Assembly: GCA_964575225.1 (NCBI GenBank)
Contig: CAZNQW010000153.1
Span: forward strand, 1 to 9,441
Reading direction: 5' to 3'
DNA: 9,441 bases
Source of the DNA: CAZNQW01 sp964575225
GTDB lineage: Bacteria > Chloroflexota > Anaerolineae > JAAYZQ01
The notes beneath the pieces were generated by a model. The model ran no database searches and was not told the DNA's origin. It saw only the letters and a program-made list of their open reading frames with translations. The position numbers and the translations under genes are program-made. The stretch's first letter is position 1, and each line of letters opens with the position of its first letter. This document shows, piece by piece, positions 6,416 through 9,441 of the stretch.

Positions 6416-7672
6416 ATGAATTCTCGCGAACGAGTGATGATGTCGCTGAATTACCAGCAGCCCGACCGGGTGCCCATCGACTTTGGCGCACACCGCTCCA
6501 GCGGCATCCAGGCCATGACCTATGTTCACCTGCGCGATTACCTGGGGCTGCCCAAACGCCCCCCCAAAGTGTACGATATGCCCCAGCAGTTGGCCATCAT
6601 TGATGAGGACGTGCTGGAGCGTTTTAACGCCGATTGCATTGAAATGGGACGGGGCTTTAATAACGAGGACGACGACTGGCACGAATGGGTGTTGCCGGAT
6701 GGCACAGAATGCCTGATACCCAAATGGATCAGCCCCGTGATGGATCAGGACGGCAGTTGGGTCATTCACGGGCCCGACGGCACGCCGATCGCCATCCAGA
6801 AAGCGGGGATGGTCTACTTTGATCAGGTCTATTTCCCCTTGGCTCAGAATCCGGAAGAAAAGATCGACCGCCTGGAGGAACTGAATGATTACAACATGTG
6901 GTTCACCCGGGCCATGGCGGCCCCTCCCGGCCCCATCTCGTGGGATGCCGAAGGGATGCGCTATCTGACGGAAGGCGCCAAAAAGCTGCGCGCCAGCACC
7001 GACCGCGCCATCAACGCGATTTTCGGCGGCTCGCTGTTTGAAAGCGGACAAACCTTCTTCCGCATGGACAATTATTACATGGCGCTGGCAGCCGAGCCTG
7101 ACCTGGTACACCGCTTCTTGGATAAGCTAGTCAGTATCCACATGAAACAGCTCGAGATGTTCCTGAACGCGGTGGGCCCCTACATCGACGTCATACTATT
7201 CAGCGACGATTACGGCATGCAGACCGGCCCGCAGATTTCCCGGGGCATGTTCCGCGAGTTCTTTAAGCCACGCTATGCGCAAATGTGGCAGGCCGTTAAG
7301 AAATGGGCCCCAGTGAAGGTTCAGCTCCATTCCTGCGGCAGCATCTACAGCCTGCTGCCCGACATGATCGAGGCTGGGCTGGACGCCGTCAATCCAGTGC
7401 AGACCAACACCCGCAATATGGAGCCAGAGCGCCTCAAGTCCGAATTCGGCGGCAAAATCACTTTCTGGGGCGGCGGCGCCAATACCCAACAAATTCTGCC
7501 CAATGGAACGCCGGAGCAAGTCCGAGAAGATGTCTTGCGCAATCTGGACATCTTGGCGCCGGGCGGCGGCTTTGTATTCCAGCAGATTCACAACATCCAG
7601 GCCAATGTGCCGCCGGAAAACATCGTAGCCATGTTCGACGCCGTGGCAGAGTGGAATGGCGCTCATGCATGA
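6416..7672 (+). CDS. UroD-superfamily protein, putative methyltransferase (first copy)
   Basis: A 418-residue cytoplasmic TIM-barrel protein of the uroporphyrinogen decarboxylase / MtaA-MtbA-CmuA superfamily. It opens with the family's typical NSRERVMMSLNYQQPDRVP. The metal-site motif is His305-Ser-Cys307-Gly (QLHSCGSI), followed by the late NGTPEQVREDV and LAPGGGFVFQQIHNIQ segments. It lacks the RQAGRY-type N-terminal motif of the haem enzyme HemE and is longer than HemE (~350), so haem synthesis is unlikely. In MtaA-type methyltransferases zinc is held by His-x-Cys and a Cys in the APGCG motif; here that place reads APGGG (381-385), so a third ligand must come from elsewhere, perhaps His392. 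ATG 6416 is chosen, with SD AGGAGA (6402-6407) eight bases upstream; TTG 6413 directly precedes it. It is coupled to the next gene. Methyl transfer from a methylated sugar or polyol is inferred; the reaction is unproven. Confidence 0.82.
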   Translation: MNSRERVMMSLNYQQPDRVPIDFGAHRSSGIQAMTYVHLRDYLGLPKRPPKVYDMPQQLAIIDEDVLERFNADCIEMGRGFNNEDDDWHEWVLPDGTECLIPKWISPVMDQDGSWVIHGPDGTPIAIQKAGMVYFDQVYFPLAQNPEEKIDRLEELNDYNMWFTRAMAAPPGPISWDAEGMRYLTEGAKKLRASTDRAINAIFGGSLFESGQTFFRMDNYYMALAAEPDLVHRFLDKLVSIHMKQLEMFLNAVGPYIDVILFSDDYGMQTGPQISRGMFREFFKPRYAQMWQAVKKWAPVKVQLHSCGSIYSLLPDMIEAGLDAVNPVQTNTRNMEPERLKSEFGGKITFWGGGANTQQILPNGTPEQVREDVLRNLDILAPGGGFVFQQIHNIQANVPPENIVAMFDAVAEWNGAHA

Positions 7673-8999
7673 CGAATCGCCAGCACTCCAGGAACCCACG
7701 ATCGATGTCTCGCTGGATCAGTCGCGAGACGTCATCGCCATGCAGGCCCGCCTGGCGGCCCAATCGGCCGATGCGGGCATCCCGCGGGCCGACCGCGAGG
7801 TGTTGCGCCGCCTGGCTGGCAAGGTCGCCGACCTGGCTGCGCGCCCCATCGAAGCAGAAAAACGGCAGCTCTGGTTCCAGCACAACGCGCTGGTACCCAC
7901 CCGCCCCCTCATTTTCTGCGACCCGGAAAACGGCTGGAACGAGATCATCACCCTCGACCAGATTCAGTGCCGGAACCCGCTGGCCCGCCAGTGGGAAATG
8001 CACCTGCGCAAAGAGATCTTTTGGGGTCAAGAGATGCAGGATGATTACACCATCCAGCCCTTTTTTGATGTACCCCACATCCATGATGAAATCGGTTGGG
8101 GCCTCAAGGAAACCCGGATCGGCGGCGAGAACGGAGGCTCTTTCGTCTGGGAATCGCCCATCAAGACCGAAGCCGATGTCGAAAAACTGCGCTACCCCGA
8201 AATCCGGGTGGACCGTGCGGCCACAGAACACCTTTATGAAATGGCCCACGAGATTCTGGGCGATCTGCTCACCGTTCGGGTCCAAACCCTGTGGTGGTGG
8301 TCGCTGGGCATGACCCGGCTGCTGGCCGAACTGCGCGGCTTGCAGCAGATCATGCTCGACGTCTACGACAACCCCCAAATGCTTCACCAGATTATGTCCA
8401 TTCTACGGGATGGGACTCTGGCAATGCTCGACCAGTTGGAAGAACAGGGCCTGTTGTCGTCCAACGCGGACGGCACCTACGTCGGATCGGGCGGGCTGGG
8501 TTGGTCCAACGAGCTACCGCCCGTGGAGGCCGATGGGCGGGTGCGATGCGCCAACCTGTGGGGTTTTACCGAGAGCCAGGAAACAGTGGGCATCTCGCCG
8601 GCCATGTTCGCCGAGTTTATCTTTCCTTACCAGTTGCCCATTGCCGAGCGGTTTGGACTGAATTGCTATGGCTGCTGTGAGCCCCTGGACAAGCGCTGGC
8701 ACGTGGTCAAGAATCTGCCCCGGCTACGGCGCGTGTCCGTTTCCCCTTGGGCCGTTCCATCCAAGATGGCCGAGCTATTGCAGGACCAGTACATCTATTC
8801 GCTCAAGCCCAGCCCCACCGATTTGGCCATGGCGACCTTTGAGCACGATCGCGTCCGGGCCGAACTGCGGGAAGTCATGCGCATCACCAAAGACTGCCGT
8901 GTCGAACTGATCATGAAGGACAATCACACCATCGCCAACGACCCGCAGCGGGTGATCCGCTGGGTGCAGATCGCCCGGGAAGAAGCAGAGCGCCTGTAA
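7656..8999 (+). CDS. Divergent UroD-superfamily protein (second copy)
   Basis: A 447-residue cytoplasmic protein, probably a distant UroD/methyltransferase-type barrel; family placement is less certain than for its neighbour. An N-terminal helical stretch (about 20-65, rich in Ala, Arg, Asp) precedes the core. Notable motifs are FFDVPHIHDEIGWGL, a TLWWWSLGM segment, and NCYGCCEP (336-343), where Cys337, Cys340 and Cys341 sit at the place expected for the metal-binding strand. The next segment, RRVSVSPWAVPSKMAELL, resembles the region after HxCG in the family. Its ATG at 7656 lies 17 bases inside the preceding gene, after a GAGTGG-like SD (7649-7654); ATG 7665 is an alternative. Such overlap points to coupled, roughly equal synthesis and possibly a complex. 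It has no signal peptide. It is the last gene before the terminator. Substrate and reaction are unknown. Confidence 0.8.
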   Translation: MALMHDESPALQEPTIDVSLDQSRDVIAMQARLAAQSADAGIPRADREVLRRLAGKVADLAARPIEAEKRQLWFQHNALVPTRPLIFCDPENGWNEIITLDQIQCRNPLARQWEMHLRKEIFWGQEMQDDYTIQPFFDVPHIHDEIGWGLKETRIGGENGGSFVWESPIKTEADVEKLRYPEIRVDRAATEHLYEMAHEILGDLLTVRVQTLWWWSLGMTRLLAELRGLQQIMLDVYDNPQMLHQIMSILRDGTLAMLDQLEEQGLLSSNADGTYVGSGGLGWSNELPPVEADGRVRCANLWGFTESQETVGISPAMFAEFIFPYQLPIAERFGLNCYGCCEPLDKRWHVVKNLPRLRRVSVSPWAVPSKMAELLQDQYIYSLKPSPTDLAMATFEHDRVRAELREVMRITKDCRVELIMKDNHTIANDPQRVIRWVQIAREEAERL

Positions 9000-9029
9000 A
9001 TTCGAAAGCCCAAGTCAGCGGACCTCAGA

Positions 9030-9060
9030 AACGCGGGTTCTTTGCAGAACCCGCGTTCTT
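9030..9060 (+). terminator. Intrinsic terminator of the operon
   Basis: AACGCGGGTTCT (9030-9041) pairs perfectly over 12 bases with AGAACCCGCGTT (9046-9057) around the tight loop TTGC. It is followed by the T-rich TCTT leading into GTGTG. It lies 31 bases after the last stop codon and has no gene beyond it on the + strand. The stem is GC-rich and the tail is short, so termination should be efficient but maybe not complete. Confidence 0.85.
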
Positions 9061-9361
9061 GTGTGCCGACGCGCCGGCGACAACGTGTAGCTGTGCTGGC
9101 TTGTCCTGGCCGAAAATTCTCCTCCGTTCAAAGACCAAGCCGCCAAGTCAGAATAATCCTTTTGGGCAAGCCTCCCGAGTCAGAAGCGATGAAGGGCTGC
9201 GTCGATTCCGCAAAAGACCCGCGTCCAAGAACAGTCGCGGTTTCTGGTTTCTGCATCATAACACACAAGGGTTGCTCTCGTGGAACGGCTAGCATCTTGA
9301 CAATGAGGATTTTCAGTCAGGACAAGCTTGACTCAAGTCATCCGGGAGATTGAATAAACTC
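9061..9361. other. Intergenic stretch without supportable gene
   Basis: These 300 bases follow the terminator and hold only short overlapping frames on both strands. None has a good SD, a recognisable motif or coding-like composition. A TTGACA (9297-9302) has no matching -10 box at 16-18 bases. Two small dyads are present, the palindrome CAAGCTTG (9323-9330) and TGACT-CA-AGTCA (9329-9340), of unknown meaning. The stretch appears less GC-rich than the operon. Confidence 0.55.
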
Positions 9362-9441
9362 TCAGACATCGTCAGGAAACCTCAGCTGCATAATCCGGGC
9401 CATGCCGACCATCGATTCCGATGGATGCCGTCCACCCATTC
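9362..9441 (-). CDS. Possible 3' end of a convergent gene, pyruvate-kinase-like
   Basis: An open frame enters from the right edge on the - strand and stops with TGA at 9364-9362. Its last 25 residues include MGGRHPSESMVGMARI. This matches the spacing of the conserved end of the pyruvate kinase core (G-x-x-P-x-E, then M and I further on, as in GQYPVEAVKTMHQI of known enzymes). The frame stops about eight residues later, whereas normal pyruvate kinases continue with a C-terminal domain of over 100 residues. So it would be a short core-only enzyme, a truncated remnant, or a chance match. The evidence is only one short motif. Confidence 0.25.
   Translation of the reverse strand, partial: MGGRHPSESMVGMARIMQLRFPDDV

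Noticed and set aside
6416..7672. Haem-pathway uroporphyrinogen decarboxylase (HemE)
   Set aside because: The RQAGRY-type motif is missing, the protein is too long, and the context is sugar transport, not tetrapyrrole synthesis.
7303..8313. 336-codon + strand frame overlapping both UroD-type genes
   Set aside because: Its product is Arg/Pro/Ser-rich low-complexity shadow sequence; the other frame encodes recognisable conserved proteins.
7458..8387. Long 309-codon open frame on the - strand across both UroD-type genes
   Set aside because: It is antisense to two well-supported coding regions and has no motif or ribosome binding site.
9099..9265. Short - strand frame starting ATGATGCAG in the intergenic stretch
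   Set aside because: About 43 codons, no SD and no recognisable motif; not supportable as a gene.
9297..9325. Promoter built on TTGACA at 9297
   Set aside because: No acceptable -10 box lies 16-18 bases downstream and no + strand gene follows inside the window.
9042..9353. 103-codon + strand frame beginning inside the terminator hairpin
   Set aside because: It starts in the terminator loop with no SD, and the translation has no family features.

Overview
The window reads as one catabolic operon of a Chloroflexota-like bacterium (Anaerolineae/Caldilineae type is my best guess). The main clue is the substrate-binding lipoprotein. It has a lipobox followed directly by a Glu/Val/Lys-rich linker (EVVEKEVTVVV), a hallmark I associate with Chloroflexota solute-binding proteins. 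The moderately high GC content and the mix of ATG, GTG and TTG starts with strong Shine-Dalgarno (SD) sequences fit this. The species cannot be named from the sequence.

Layout, all on the + strand: a perfect-consensus sigma70-type promoter (55-83) is overlapped and followed by nested inverted repeats, the likely operator. A leader follows with a possible 55-codon upstream ORF. Then come a LacI-family repressor (309-1340), a cytoplasmic SGNH/GDSL esterase (1430-2110), a sugar-type ABC importer split as permease 1 (2149-3177), lipoprotein binding protein (3366-4415), permease 2 (4533-5546) and single-domain ATPase (5572-6345), and two overlapping uroporphyrinogen-decarboxylase-superfamily genes (6416-7672 and 7656-8999). 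A strong intrinsic terminator (9030-9060) closes the unit. Hairpins sit in the repressor-esterase gap, after the binding-protein gene and at the end of the ATPase gene. They could set the different expression levels within one long transcript.

How the genes may work together: the LacI-type repressor probably senses a sugar-like ligand and controls its own promoter. The importer (heterodimeric permease plus ATPase homodimer) would bring in a small sugar, polyol or glycoside. The esterase, which has no signal peptide, would remove an acyl group inside the cell. The two UroD-superfamily proteins are not the haem enzyme HemE and resemble cobalamin/zinc methyltransferases (MtaA/MtbA/CmuA relatives), so O-demethylation of a methylated sugar or polyol is an attractive but unproven role. 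No corrinoid protein gene lies in the window.

After the terminator there are about 300 bases without a supportable gene. At the right edge, on the - strand, a short open frame ends that faintly resembles the end of the pyruvate kinase core and may belong to a convergent neighbour or a remnant. I saw no tRNA, rRNA, CRISPR array or insertion sequence.
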